A DNA stretch of 64,000 nt from Koleobacter methoxysyntrophicus (GTDB lineage: Bacteria; Bacillota; Thermosediminibacteria; Koleobacterales; Koleobacteraceae). Where the stretch lies: the NCBI RefSeq assembly GCF_017301615.1, contig NZ_CP059066.1:124001-188000 (forward strand). Direction: 5' to 3'. Position numbers and translations under genes: made by a program. Position 1 is the stretch's first letter, and each line of letters starts with the position of its first letter. This document shows positions 17,226 through 25,292 of the stretch, piece after piece. Below the pieces are notes generated by a model, which saw only the letters and a list, made by a program, of their open reading frames with translations, searched no databases and was not told the DNA's origin.

Positions 17226-18404
17226 ATGAAATTGAAACACATTATTTTTTTAATTATCATAGTTTTGATTCTTACTGCCTATAATAGCTTACGGCAGTCG
17301 GCTTCGAAAATCGCAAATGAAAAACAAGATATTAGTCAGGCAAGTCAAAGCATTGATGAAGATACCACAGTAAATTTCAATGAGCTTTATATGATAGATG
17401 AAAATTATGGCTTCGGTATATCAGATAAAAATGTTTTTAAAACTACAGATGGAGGAGAATACTGGACCAATATAACTCCAGATTTAAGTGAATTAGATAT
17501 TTCTAAAAATCTTAAAGAACATTTACATTTCTTTTCACTGGATAAAGAAAAACTATGGGTTTATATTAAAGAGGATATAGGGAATAATATGAAACTTTAT
17601 AAAACCACGAATGGAGGAAAACAATGGAAAGAATCAACTATCATCTTACCCGTATCATTTCAGTCATCTTCGATCTACATCTACTTTTTAGATGAACAAA
17701 ACGGATACATGCTAAGCGAATCCGATCCTGCATTGAGTTCTAGCTTAAAAGCAGTGCTTACTACAAAAAATGGTGGCGAAAGCTGGATTTGTTTAACAGA
17801 GGCTTTTTTTGATAATAAAAATGAAAAATTCTTGCCGAACTTAGGATATCCTACAGGTCTTTCTTTTGTCGATCAAAAGAATGGATGGGTTGGCTACTGG
17901 GATCACGGTCATGAAATTATTCCTTTATTTCGGACAGAAGATGGCGGCAAAACCTGGTTAAATCAGACTATACCATTGCCCGATAAATTTAAGCATAAAA
18001 ATAAGAGCGATTTTACATCCAATGTGTTTCCCCCTGTTTTTTCTCAAGATAAAAAGAAGGGTGTCCTTTTGGTACAATACATTGATGAAACAGGATCTAG
18101 TTTTTCATCTTATTTTACAACTGATAAAGGAAATACCTGGAATATTGGGTCGTCCATTATAGCAAACTCGGTCAAATTCTTAAATCCCGATTTGGGGTGG
18201 GGTAATGACTCAGAACATAATAGAATATATATATCATATGATGGTGGAAATAAATGGTCCCAAATAATCAGCAAAATGTCCTTGAAAAACAGCGATATTC
18301 AGTTTGTCAATAAGAATACCGCATTTGCCCTTGTAAAATCCAGAAATAAGTCACATATTTATAAATCCGTTGATAATGGAGTTACGTGGAAAATGTTATA
18401 TTAA
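17226..18404 (+). CDS. BNR/YCF48-like beta-propeller repeat protein, exported
   Basis: A 392-residue protein with an N-terminal hydrophobic anchor (residues 5-21, no lipobox) and at least six sialidase-type Asp-box repeats: KTTDGGEYWTN, KTTNGGKQWKE, TTKNGGESWIC, RTEDGGKTWLN, TDKGNTWN, SYDGGNKWSQ and SVDNGVTWK. Such proteins form extracellular beta-propellers; catalytic sialidase residues are not evident. ATG at 17226 follows AAGGAG. Lower GC than flanking genes and location inside an accessory island suggest acquisition. Role unknown. Confidence 0.75.
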   Translation: MKLKHIIFLIIIVLILTAYNSLRQSASKIANEKQDISQASQSIDEDTTVNFNELYMIDENYGFGISDKNVFKTTDGGEYWTNITPDLSELDISKNLKEHLHFFSLDKEKLWVYIKEDIGNNMKLYKTTNGGKQWKESTIILPVSFQSSSIYIYFLDEQNGYMLSESDPALSSSLKAVLTTKNGGESWICLTEAFFDNKNEKFLPNLGYPTGLSFVDQKNGWVGYWDHGHEIIPLFRTEDGGKTWLNQTIPLPDKFKHKNKSDFTSNVFPPVFSQDKKKGVLLVQYIDETGSSFSSYFTTDKGNTWNIGSSIIANSVKFLNPDLGWGNDSEHNRIYISYDGGNKWSQIISKMSLKNSDIQFVNKNTAFALVKSRNKSHIYKSVDNGVTWKMLY

Positions 18405-18512
18405 CTCCTTTCAATTTTTTCTAATAGTCTTAAAAGAGAATAATTCTAAGTATTAAGGCCCCATTTTCAGTCACCTCCAATTTCATTTATTTTATTTTCC
18501 CTATACTATATA

Positions 18513-18541
18513 AAAGAGAAAACAGGAAGCTATTTTAATAA
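18513..18541 (-). promoter_or_regulatory. non-canonical promoter-like element, copy 1
   Basis: Minus strand: TTATTA, 17-base spacer, CTCTTT, embedded in a longer conserved block (GGGTTATTAAAA...TNCCTGTT...TATATAGTA) shared with 19399-19427. Downstream are GGAGGTGACTG and a 14-codon frame only, possibly the head of a lost second holin-like gene. Confidence 0.5.
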
Positions 18542-18567
18542 CCCTCTGCAAATATTTTTTTTGCTTA

Positions 18568-18885
18568 TTATACTTTGTCTTTTTCTTTCAAGCCTTTCTT
18601 CTTCACATTTCCTAATATACTCTCGTTTATTATCTGCCAGCTTCCCATAGCCGATGTTGTTATCAATAGCCCATTTAAAAAATATAACGGCAGATTTATA
18701 ACTTTAAATTCACCTTTTGCAATATTGGTGAAAATAACAATTATTTCAGCTACTATAAATACAGTCCATCTCGTAGGCATCACTTTAAAACACTTTATTT
18801 CTTTAATAAATTCCACAACAAGTACTGTGGCGGTAACGGCACCGGTCAAAGTCTCAAGATAAGCGTAGGTAAATTGATCTCCCAA
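18568..18885 (-). CDS. holin-like small membrane protein
   Basis: A 105-residue protein with three hydrophobic segments (about 10-26, 41-58 and 62-86) and a strongly basic end KKKGLKEKDKV. Size, topology and tail fit phage or bacteriocin-associated holins, but I recognise no family signature. TTG at 18885 follows GAGGTG at good spacing. It lies after the sigma region-4 gene on the same strand, as UviB-type holins do beside UviA-type sigma factors. Confidence 0.5.
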   Translation of the reverse strand: MGDQFTYAYLETLTGAVTATVLVVEFIKEIKCFKVMPTRWTVFIVAEIIVIFTNIAKGEFKVINLPLYFLNGLLITTSAMGSWQIINESILGNVKKKGLKEKDKV

Positions 18886-18932
18886 AGTCTATCACCTCAA
18901 CAGTAGAAAATTGATAATCCGCTGGATGTCAA

Positions 18933-19355
18933 CTAATTCATATAATTTTTCATATGCTCTTTTATCTTTTTAAGTGCTCTGTTCTTAATCTTATGAACAG
19001 CCGGTTGGGATATACCCAACTTCTCTGCCGCTTCTTTCTCAGTCAATTCTAGAAAAAATATCATTTTTATTACTTTCTGTTGTTTTAATGTTAAATGCGA
19101 TAAAATTTGATCAATATCTATTTTTTCTTCTATTTTTGTTATATTGCTGCTACCAGCAATAGTATCGATCATCTCTATAGATTCGTATTCCGAATCATCA
19201 AGAGGTTTATTCAGTATCAGCATTTCGTTCCGTCTTAAATCCTGCTGCTTTTTTAATATCCTGATTACTTCGTGTTTAATCCCGACTACATACCATGCTA
19301 CTATTCTAGCCTCTTCCAAATCTTGTTCGTAAATTTCTGAAACACATGAAACCAT
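18933..19355 (-). CDS. sigma-70-family factor, C-terminal half (Tn916 Orf7-like)
   Basis: A 140-residue protein. Residues 12-45 (EEARIVAWYVVGIKHEVIRI) resemble the end of sigma region 2 and region 3, and residues 80-135 form region 4 with helix-turn-helix LTEKEAAEKLGISQPAVHKIKNRALK. The main region 2 is missing, but the upstream gene supplies it. The arrangement matches Tn916 orf8/orf7 and resembles the SigO/RsoA pair of B. subtilis, where two proteins make one sigma factor. ATG at 19355 has AAAGGAGGG upstream. Confidence 0.8.
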   Translation of the reverse strand: MVSCVSEIYEQDLEEARIVAWYVVGIKHEVIRILKKQQDLRRNEMLILNKPLDDSEYESIEMIDTIAGSSNITKIEEKIDIDQILSHLTLKQQKVIKMIFFLELTEKEAAEKLGISQPAVHKIKNRALKKIKEHMKNYMN

Positions 19356-19398
19356 TTTCCCTTCCCTCCTTTAAATGTTTTTTTACTTTGTACTATAT

Positions 19399-19427
19399 AA
19401 AGAGAGAACAGGGACATGTTTTAATAA
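19399..19427 (-). promoter_or_regulatory. non-canonical promoter-like element, copy 2
   Basis: Minus strand TTATTA-N17-CTCTTT, within the same extended block as the element at 18513. It is placed directly before the sigma region-4 gene. The CTCTTT -10 resembles the CTTTTT type used by UviA/TcdR-group sigma factors, so it may be autoregulatory. Confidence 0.5.
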
Positions 19428-19438
19428 CCCATTTCCGG

Positions 19439-19699
19439 CTATGATTTAAAATTTTTGTCATTTTTTTTATCAGAGAGAAACTTTTTGAGTTCTTCTCTAC
19501 TAGAGGTAATGTTCTCTTTATAGCTAAGTGTCGCTTTGATTATCCACTCTATAATCTCCGAATCGATATCTTCATTACCATAGCGTCGGGCATATTTCTT
19601 AACAATTGGTTTAAACCGCATAACCACTTGATTAAGAGCATCTTTGTCACCGCTTTGAGCCTTAAATATGAGTTCTTTGAGCTTTTGTTTTTTTACCAT
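19439..19699 (-). CDS. sigma region-2-like helix-turn-helix protein (HTH_16, Tn916 Orf8-like)
   Basis: About 86 residues, starting VKKQKLKELIFKAQSGDKDALNQVV, broken here, then MRFKPIVKKYARRYGNEDIDSE, the pattern of sigma region 1.2/2.1 in HTH_16 proteins. It would act with the region-4 protein encoded next. ATG at 19699 is chosen because the duplicated copy conserves the sequence from here and not the longer start at 19723. Its leader is a c-di-GMP riboswitch. Confidence 0.75.
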   Translation of the reverse strand: MVKKQKLKELIFKAQSGDKDALNQVVMRFKPIVKKYARRYGNEDIDSEIIEWIIKATLSYKENITSSREELKKFLSDKKNDKNFKS

Positions 19700-19812
19700 A
19701 ATTATCACCCTTTTTTCATCCATTTTTCGCCATTTTTTAAAAAGGGTAAAAAAAGACCCGCTATCGAAAAGACTGCAGGCCGTAATCTATGTACTGTAGT
19801 GGCAGCCAGGCT
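19633..19812. repeat. direct repeat, copy 2 of the riboswitch-tail/gene-head duplication
   Basis: Parent copy of the block at 16873-17052: start of the sigma region-2-like gene, T-rich leader and terminator. Differences are scattered substitutions, so the duplication is not recent. Confidence 0.7.
19748..19781 (-). terminator. intrinsic terminator of the c-di-GMP riboswitch
   Basis: Minus strand GGCCTGC pairs with GCGGGTC and is followed by seven T. It sits between aptamer and gene, so ligand binding could switch transcription on or off. Confidence 0.7.
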
Positions 19813-19896
19813 ATCATAGTGCAGGAGTATACCCATAAAAACACCTTAGACCCTATGGCTTTGCGCCCTTATCTTTCGATAAGTTTGCCTTTATCT
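19800..19896 (-). ncRNA. cyclic di-GMP-I (GEMM-I) riboswitch
   Basis: The complement reads AAAGGCAAAC, hairpin TTATC-GAAA-GATAA with the GNRA loop, GGGCGCAAAGCC, then ATAGGGTCTAAGG and later ACTATGATAGCCTGGCTGCC. These are the conserved parts of the GEMM-I aptamer in order. It precedes a terminator and the split sigma factor genes. Confidence 0.92.
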
Positions 19897-19952
19897 TTTT
19901 TGTTAATTTGTTTACTCCGGGAAACTTTCTTTAGAGCATCCGGGATATCTCG

Positions 19953-19969
19953 TTTGTATAGTATACAAA
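19953..19969. promoter_or_regulatory. perfect palindrome upstream of the c-di-GMP riboswitch
   Basis: TTTGTATA-G-TATACAAA, 57 bases upstream of the aptamer on the minus strand. The shape is that of a GntR-type operator. No -35/-10 pair is clear nearby. The stretch 19970-20185 shows no gene. Confidence 0.45.
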
Positions 19970-20185
19970 TGCTGGCCGAACTAACCCTTGTTAAAAGCAA
20001 CCAAAGTTATTGAAGCAAATGAGGAGCTTTTTGATATTTTTGAACATGTTTTGGTCATCTCCTTTTTTGATTTTTCTACTAATTTTTTCTACACTTTTTA
20101 ATTATTTCCTGCGTGTTGGAACAACTTTTTTTGGAACCGCCCTCACTTCCGCAAGGGCCAGTTCTTGAGCCGTTCAGTGGATATT

Positions 20186-20220
20186 TACAAAAGAAGGAAC
20201 CCTAATGTTAACAGGTTCCT
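20186..20220 (-). terminator. terminator after ferredoxin gene
   Basis: AGGAACC and GGTTCCT around a 12-base loop; on the minus strand followed by TCTTTT. Confidence 0.65.
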
Positions 20221-20255
20221 CTTTGCGAGTTAGTTAAGTTTCATGTAGTTGTGTT

Positions 20256-20450
20256 TTACCTTTCCATTTCTTTTATGGCATCCGTAGGACAGTTCTCAAG
20301 GGCTTCCCTTGCATCTTCTTCCACATGGCTGGGCACCTCTTCCTCAACAGCTTCGGCTTTTTCGTCGTCATTCCACTGGAATACTGCGGGTGCGGTGTCT
20401 ATACACAAACCGCAGCTTATACATAAATCTTGGTCAACATATACCCTCAT
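20256..20450 (-). CDS. single-cluster [4Fe-4S] ferredoxin
   Basis: A 64-residue protein. VDQDLCISCGLCIDTAPAVF gives three cluster Cys (CxxCxxC) and ENCPTDAI gives the fourth, the monocluster pattern of clostridial and Thermotoga-type ferredoxins. It carries electrons, possibly for the hydrogenase or aldehyde oxidoreductase encoded elsewhere in the window. ATG at 20448-20450 follows AAGGAGG; longer starts overlap the HAD gene. Confidence 0.88.
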   Translation of the reverse strand: MRVYVDQDLCISCGLCIDTAPAVFQWNDDEKAEAVEEEVPSHVEEDAREALENCPTDAIKEMER

Positions 20451-20532
20451 TTTAAAGCTGATCCTCCTTCCGTTCGCCTGCTTACTTATTATTATAATAC
20501 TGCCCTGTTCAACGGTAAAATATGCAAAGACT

Positions 20533-21441
20533 TTAAATGCTGTGTTCAATTCCAGCGCTTTTTAATTTTGTCCCCGATATTCCATTAAAGAACACGGAAA
20601 TAACCTTAACCAGACCGTCGTTATCATTTGAATCCGTTATAAAATCTGCTTTCTCTTTAACAGCATCGGGAGCATTACCCATAGCCACTCCCAACCCTGC
20701 ATATTCTATCATTTCAAGGTCATTGTAATTATCGCCGACAGCAACAATCTGGTTTCTGCTGATATCCAAATACCGGGTCAGAATCTCTAAGCCATAGGCT
20801 TTAGATACACCCGGTGCAAGAATATCCATATAATTTTTAATTGCAGAAGTCGTAGAAACCATACCGGAGAATCTTTCTTCCAGCACCCGCCGAAATTCTT
20901 CCATAACCTCGGGTTTCCCGCTTAAAACCAGTTTTACCGGCGGTTCTGTAATATATTTTAAGACCCCCATATTACTGCCGGCATTTATAACAGGCCCTGC
21001 ACCAAAATCCCTCAGATAATTGTAAACCCCCCTGAAGTTTAATATGCGCCTCCTTCTCAAAAATTTCTTTAGCTGGACCATTCTGTAATTCCTTCCCCCA
21101 AAAATTTTGCAGTTTTTCAAAAACACCTGCAGTTCCAGCGGATAATCTCCAAGGTTTTTTACAATTTCCCGGGCAATTTCTATATCAAGAGGCCTAAAAT
21201 GAATCAATTCCCCTGTATAAACATCCTGGATTTGAGCGCCATCATTAGCTATCATCGGCACATTTATCCCCACTTCTTTTGCAATAGCCGAAGCACTTCC
21301 ATAGAATCTCCCCGTAGCCAGGGTTAAAAAAACCCCCTTGTTTTTGATTTCAGCCAGTGCTCTTTTTACACTTTTTGTTAACGTATATTGACTGCTTACC
21401 AATGTTCCGTCAATGTCAACGGCCAGCAATTTATAATCCAA
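20533..21441 (-). CDS. Cof-type HAD-superfamily hydrolase
   Basis: A 302-residue phosphatase. Motif I LLAVDIDGTL has nucleophile Asp9 and Asp11, motif II LATGR, motif III Lys near 230, and motif IV VAVGDNYNDLEM followed by GVAMGNAPDAVKEKAD. The C2-type cap between motifs II and III is typical of the Cof/YcsE group, which dephosphorylates sugar phosphates and flavin or thiamine precursors. The natural substrate cannot be read from the sequence. Confidence 0.88.
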   Translation of the reverse strand: MDYKLLAVDIDGTLVSSQYTLTKSVKRALAEIKNKGVFLTLATGRFYGSASAIAKEVGINVPMIANDGAQIQDVYTGELIHFRPLDIEIAREIVKNLGDYPLELQVFLKNCKIFGGRNYRMVQLKKFLRRRRILNFRGVYNYLRDFGAGPVINAGSNMGVLKYITEPPVKLVLSGKPEVMEEFRRVLEERFSGMVSTTSAIKNYMDILAPGVSKAYGLEILTRYLDISRNQIVAVGDNYNDLEMIEYAGLGVAMGNAPDAVKEKADFITDSNDNDGLVKVISVFFNGISGTKLKSAGIEHSI

Positions 21442-21884
21442 GTTTCTCTCCCCCAGTCATATTCTATATTTATTTACCATTTATTAAATTTTAATAGGCA
21501 CCAAAAGAAAAAAAGACCGCTCCTACAAAAACACCAGCAACATATATTCTATATCTTGTCAGTAAACTAATGATATATTATAATAACAAACATATATTTC
21601 TTTATTCAAACATAATACGGCTTCGAAAATAGTATAACACAACGAGATATTTATTGCTACTTTGATTTAAACTGAGTCATATTTGTAATTTTATATAAAT
21701 TCAAATATAAATTTTGCCTTTTTGCAATTTTTAAAATTATATAGCAGGAAAAATTCCTGATTTGTAGAATATAATTAGTTTAGTAGGGAGGATTACAAAT
21801 TCTAATCAAAAAGGGGGGATTATAGCTAAAACTGCAGATGGATTTTTTTATTTTAATCATATCCTAAAAAGGAGGTAATTGAAA
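21442..21884. other. gene-free region before the sodium symporter
   Basis: No coding frame. It is AT-rich, with a small inverted repeat CAGGAA-AAA-TTCCTG near 21745 and a TATAAT-like hexamer near 21770. GGAGG at 21871-21875 serves the transporter. Confidence 0.35.
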
Positions 21885-23234
21885 TTGAGCAGTAATGGAA
21901 GGGGTCAATGGCAGTCCCGTTTTGGTTTCATAGCTGCAGCTGCCGGCTCAGCTATAGGATTGGGTAATATCTGGAGGTTCCCGTATATTACCGGTGTATA
22001 CGGCGGAGGAGCATTTGTTCTTTTATATTTGATAATACTCTTATTCTTCGGCATACCTATTCTTAACTCTGAACTGCTATTAGGGCGTAAAAGCCAGAAA
22101 AACGCTGTTGGGGCTTTCCGGACTCTTGCACCCGGTACCCCCTGGTCTATCGTAGGCTGGATGGGAGTTGCCGCGGCGTTTATCATCCTGGCGTTCTATT
22201 CGGTTGTAGCAGGCTGGGCTGTAGCCTATATATTCAAGGTAGGGGCTTATATGGCCCAGGGAGCCAACCATGCTGATCTGTTTGTCGGGCATATTACTTC
22301 AACGGCAGCACCATTAATATGGCATGCTGTATTTATGGCCATGACAATAGGTATAGTCATGCTGGGTGTAGAAAAAGGTATTGAACGCTATTCGAAATCC
22401 CTGATGCCTGTACTGGTTGGAATTATGATCGTGCTGATTGTCCGTTCAATAACACTTCCCGGGGCTACTGCAGGCCTTGAATTCTACCTGAAACCCGATT
22501 TCAGCAAGATAACAGGCGAAGCTATTCTTGCTGCTCTCGGCCAGGTGTTCTTTAGCTTAAGTCTTGGTATGGGATGTATGATCACATACGGGAGCTATCT
22601 CAGCAAAAAAGAGGATATACCGATGAACTCCATTTATATAGCAGGAGCAGATACCTTGATTGCGCTTTTAGCAGGTTTTGCTATATTCCCAGCCGTATTC
22701 GCCTTTGGAATGGAACCGGCTGCCGGCCCAGGTTTAACCTTTATAACCGTTCCGGCTGTATTCAATGCAATGGGACCCGTAGGCATATTTTTCGGCATCC
22801 TGTTCTTCCTCCTCTTAACAATTGCTGCCCTTACTTCGGCTATTTCACTGCTGGAGGTTGTTACGGCGTACTTTATCGATGAGGCTAAATGGGACCGTAA
22901 AAAGGCTGCCGTAATAATAGGTATAATAATATTCCTTCTCGGAATATTCCCATCCCTCGGTTACAGCGTCCTCTCCCATGTAAATATAATCGGCCCAAGG
23001 GATATCCTGGACTCCTATGACTTCCTAGCATCGAATATACTCCTGCCGTTGGGGGGGATGCTGATGGCAATATTCATAGGCTGGTTCTGGGGAGTCGATA
23101 AAGCCATCGAAGAAGCCAATGAAGGTGCTGGAAGCTACAAACTAGGAAGCCTCTACGCTTTTGTTATCAAGTATATAGCTCCTATTGGAATATTCATCGT
23201 ATTCCTGAACAGTATCGGTATCCTCAAGTTCTAA
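21885..23234 (+). CDS. sodium-dependent transporter of the NSS/SNF (LeuT) family
   Basis: About 449 residues and eleven or twelve hydrophobic segments. The first helix carries the Na+/substrate motif GSAIGLGNIWRFPYITG, and helix 6 has FFSLSLGMGCMITYGSYL. This is the bacterial neurotransmitter:sodium symporter family, importing amino acids such as tryptophan, tyrosine or leucine with Na+. TTG at 21885 has nine bases to AGGAGG; TTG at 21879 is too close. The gene stands alone with a strong terminator. Confidence 0.9.
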   Translation: MSSNGRGQWQSRFGFIAAAAGSAIGLGNIWRFPYITGVYGGGAFVLLYLIILLFFGIPILNSELLLGRKSQKNAVGAFRTLAPGTPWSIVGWMGVAAAFIILAFYSVVAGWAVAYIFKVGAYMAQGANHADLFVGHITSTAAPLIWHAVFMAMTIGIVMLGVEKGIERYSKSLMPVLVGIMIVLIVRSITLPGATAGLEFYLKPDFSKITGEAILAALGQVFFSLSLGMGCMITYGSYLSKKEDIPMNSIYIAGADTLIALLAGFAIFPAVFAFGMEPAAGPGLTFITVPAVFNAMGPVGIFFGILFFLLLTIAALTSAISLLEVVTAYFIDEAKWDRKKAAVIIGIIIFLLGIFPSLGYSVLSHVNIIGPRDILDSYDFLASNILLPLGGMLMAIFIGWFWGVDKAIEEANEGAGSYKLGSLYAFVIKYIAPIGIFIVFLNSIGILKF

Positions 23235-23264
23235 CAGCACAAATAAAATAAGGCCCTGATTAAG

Positions 23265-23300
23265 CAAAAGATAATGCCCTTAAAGGGGCATTATCTTTTG
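23265..23300. terminator. strong bidirectional terminator
   Basis: A 15-base perfect stem CAAAAGATAATGCCC with its complement around TTAAAG, between the convergent symporter and rex genes; it overlaps the rex stop codon. Confidence 0.9.
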
Positions 23301-23971
23301 TTCTTTATCGCCGTACCTTTTTTGAACCTTTCCCTGAGTTTCTGTTCCTGTATTCTATAAGAAAGTGTGAAAAGGCTGTCAGTCAGGTGGACGTTTTCCA
23401 CTACAACACCTTCGGGGGCCTTTAGATCAACCGGGGCAAAATTCCATATCCCTTTTATTTTGCAGCTGCACAGCATTTTGGCTATATCAGGAGCGGCTTC
23501 TTTCGGTGTGCATATTACGCCGATATCGATAGATTCTGTAAAGATGAATTCTTTCAGGTTATCGATATCCATGACATCCACTCCTGCTATCTTAAGACCT
23601 ACAATCTTCGGATTTATATCAAACATACCCTTTAGGACAAATCCCCTTTTCTTAAAGTCTTCGTTATTTGCCAGAGCCTGACCCAGATTCCCGGCTCCGA
23701 TTATTACGCAGTTATAAGTGCAGTTTAGGCCGAGAATTTTATTAATCTGTTCAAATAAGTCTCTAACCCTATACCCATAACCCTGCTGGCCGAACTCCTC
23801 AAAGTTGCTTAAATCCTGTCGTATCTGGGATGCCGTCAAACCCATAATCCGGCTCAATTCCTGAGAAGATATCCGCTCTACGTCCCTTTGCAGGAGTTCC
23901 CCTAAATACCGGTGATACCTGGGCAGGCGTTTAATTACAGCTATTGATATTTTTTTAACATCTGAATCCAT
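23291..23971 (-). CDS. rex: redox-sensing transcriptional repressor Rex
   Basis: A 226-residue protein. The N-terminal winged helix reads SSQELSRIMGLTASQIRQDLSNFEEFG, broken in evidence, with GQQGYGYRV after it; the Rossmann domain has VIIGAGNLGQAL, and the C-terminal swap helix is present. Rex binds TTGTTAA-type operators when NAD+ is high and leaves when NADH rises. Two matching sites lie at the hydrogenase promoter at 31638-31693, so that operon is a clear target. No perfect site was found before rex itself. Confidence 0.95.
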   Translation of the reverse strand: MDSDVKKISIAVIKRLPRYHRYLGELLQRDVERISSQELSRIMGLTASQIRQDLSNFEEFGQQGYGYRVRDLFEQINKILGLNCTYNCVIIGAGNLGQALANNEDFKKRGFVLKGMFDINPKIVGLKIAGVDVMDIDNLKEFIFTESIDIGVICTPKEAAPDIAKMLCSCKIKGIWNFAPVDLKAPEGVVVENVHLTDSLFTLSYRIQEQKLRERFKKGTAIKNKR

Positions 23972-24124
23972 ATTATATCCCCTTTTTGGTGTTTGTTCTT
24001 AAATTATAATATATACACCCTTTTTTTTCAACATTCTCCAGTCTTTATCTTTAAACGATTTCTTGAGTTAAATGTCTTTTCAAACTTAAAATAACCCATG
24101 TTTTATCTAAAACTGCAATGTATG

Positions 24125-24544
24125 CTAAAAATATTCAACAGTTACTTCTTTGCCCAATTTCTTTAAAAGTTCAGCCATCTCTTTCACTATCTTTAGCTTC
24201 AATGAAAGTGCCTCGGGTAAATTAGGGTTCTGGTGCGCCGGATTAACTGCTCTCCCGACCAGGAGTTTTAAGTGGGTACCCTGGTTCAAAAGCAGATTTG
24301 CCAGGAGGGATGCCCCATCCTTATTATTGCTTATCGTCTTAAACATCAGATTCGAATCTTTTAATTCTAAGTTTCTTAAAAGCTCGACAGTCCTGTTCAA
24401 TGTAAGTACCCCTTCGGTAACCAGATCTATTCCCTTGATTTTACCGGTGGGCGGTACTCGGGGGTCTATAAATTCCAGATCGGTAACAATTTCCTGCTTG
24501 AGTTCCCTGGCCACAATATTGGCAGCCGTCCCGCCGCATACCAC
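24125..24544 (-). CDS. SpoIIE-family phosphatase, C-terminal part after a frameshift
   Basis: A frame of 139 residues beginning VCGGTAANIVARELKQEIVT. This is the C-terminal region of the SpoIIE phosphatases that accompany [FeFe]-hydrogenase operons, not an independent gene. The frame can be followed upstream through EGKKVVCGG to about 24565, where it takes over from the N-terminal part, which stops at 24561. No ribosome site precedes the nominal start GTG, so without frameshifting it is probably untranslated. Confidence 0.7.
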   Translation of the reverse strand: MVCGGTAANIVARELKQEIVTDLEFIDPRVPPTGKIKGIDLVTEGVLTLNRTVELLRNLELKDSNLMFKTISNNKDGASLLANLLLNQGTHLKLLVGRAVNPAHQNPNLPEALSLKLKIVKEMAELLKKLGKEVTVEYF

Positions 24545-24560
24545 TTTTTTGCCTTCAGAA

Positions 24561-25292
24561 CTAACTAGTTACAACCCGGGCATCCATACTTCTATCCCGG
24601 GGTGGGCCGGTAAAAAGGCTGATTATGCAGGGGCTTTTTATCTCTACTCCGACAACCGTAGCATCATCCCCCGGTTTTTGGGCATATAGATGGGCACAGG
24701 CCGTTATCAATAACCTGATTTTTTCATAAATACTCCTGGGCTTTTTAGATAATCTTTCAAGGTAATGGCCTACATTTTCCCATTTCCATCCTAAATTAAG
24801 AATACCACCTACCCCTGCGTGAACTACTCCATCACTGACAATGTATAGTTGGGCCCCCTCGGTGATTAAAAACCGGCTCTCCCTTATTCTCCTACCTTCT
24901 ATATCTCTGAAATAGACATCTAATTTTTCCAGTTTCCCCTTTTTTAAATAAAATGTTTGTGGATTATCAAATTCTATCAAATGTGCATTCCCTTTATGAG
25001 AGACCTTGAGTATAGTAAAGGTAGAATAGGCCAGCCTTCTTATTCTGCATACGGGTAATGTCTGGATCATGGTTTTTACTACTTCTTCTACATTCATATT
25101 GTTTTTCATCATTGTAGAAGCAATTTTAACAGTCATTGTAGATAAAATGTTAGCTTTGACACCACTGCCCAGCCCGTCAGCAAGGACGATAATCGTTGAA
25201 TCAGGGGTTTTAATAATCTCTACATTGTCGCCGCACAGTTCTTCTCCGGCTTTTTTAAGGTTCTGGTATGCCGATTCAACAAATACCTTCAT
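24561..25292 (-). CDS. SpoIIE-family serine phosphatase, N-terminal part (frameshifted)
   Basis: Frame of 243 residues with PP2C/SpoIIE features: IVLADGLGSGVKAN supplies the metal-binding Asp-Gly, TFTILKV and LYIVSDGVVHAG follow, and PGDDATVVGVE gives the last Asp. The catalytic domain is complete. It ends ...RSMDARVVTS then TAG, where a continuous protein of about 390 residues is expected. It overlaps the sensory-hydrogenase gene by 17 bases. The partner would be a Ser/Thr-phosphorylated protein not in this window. Confidence 0.8.
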   Translation of the reverse strand: MKVFVESAYQNLKKAGEELCGDNVEIIKTPDSTIIVLADGLGSGVKANILSTMTVKIASTMMKNNMNVEEVVKTMIQTLPVCRIRRLAYSTFTILKVSHKGNAHLIEFDNPQTFYLKKGKLEKLDVYFRDIEGRRIRESRFLITEGAQLYIVSDGVVHAGVGGILNLGWKWENVGHYLERLSKKPRSIYEKIRLLITACAHLYAQKPGDDATVVGVEIKSPCIISLFTGPPRDRSMDARVVTS

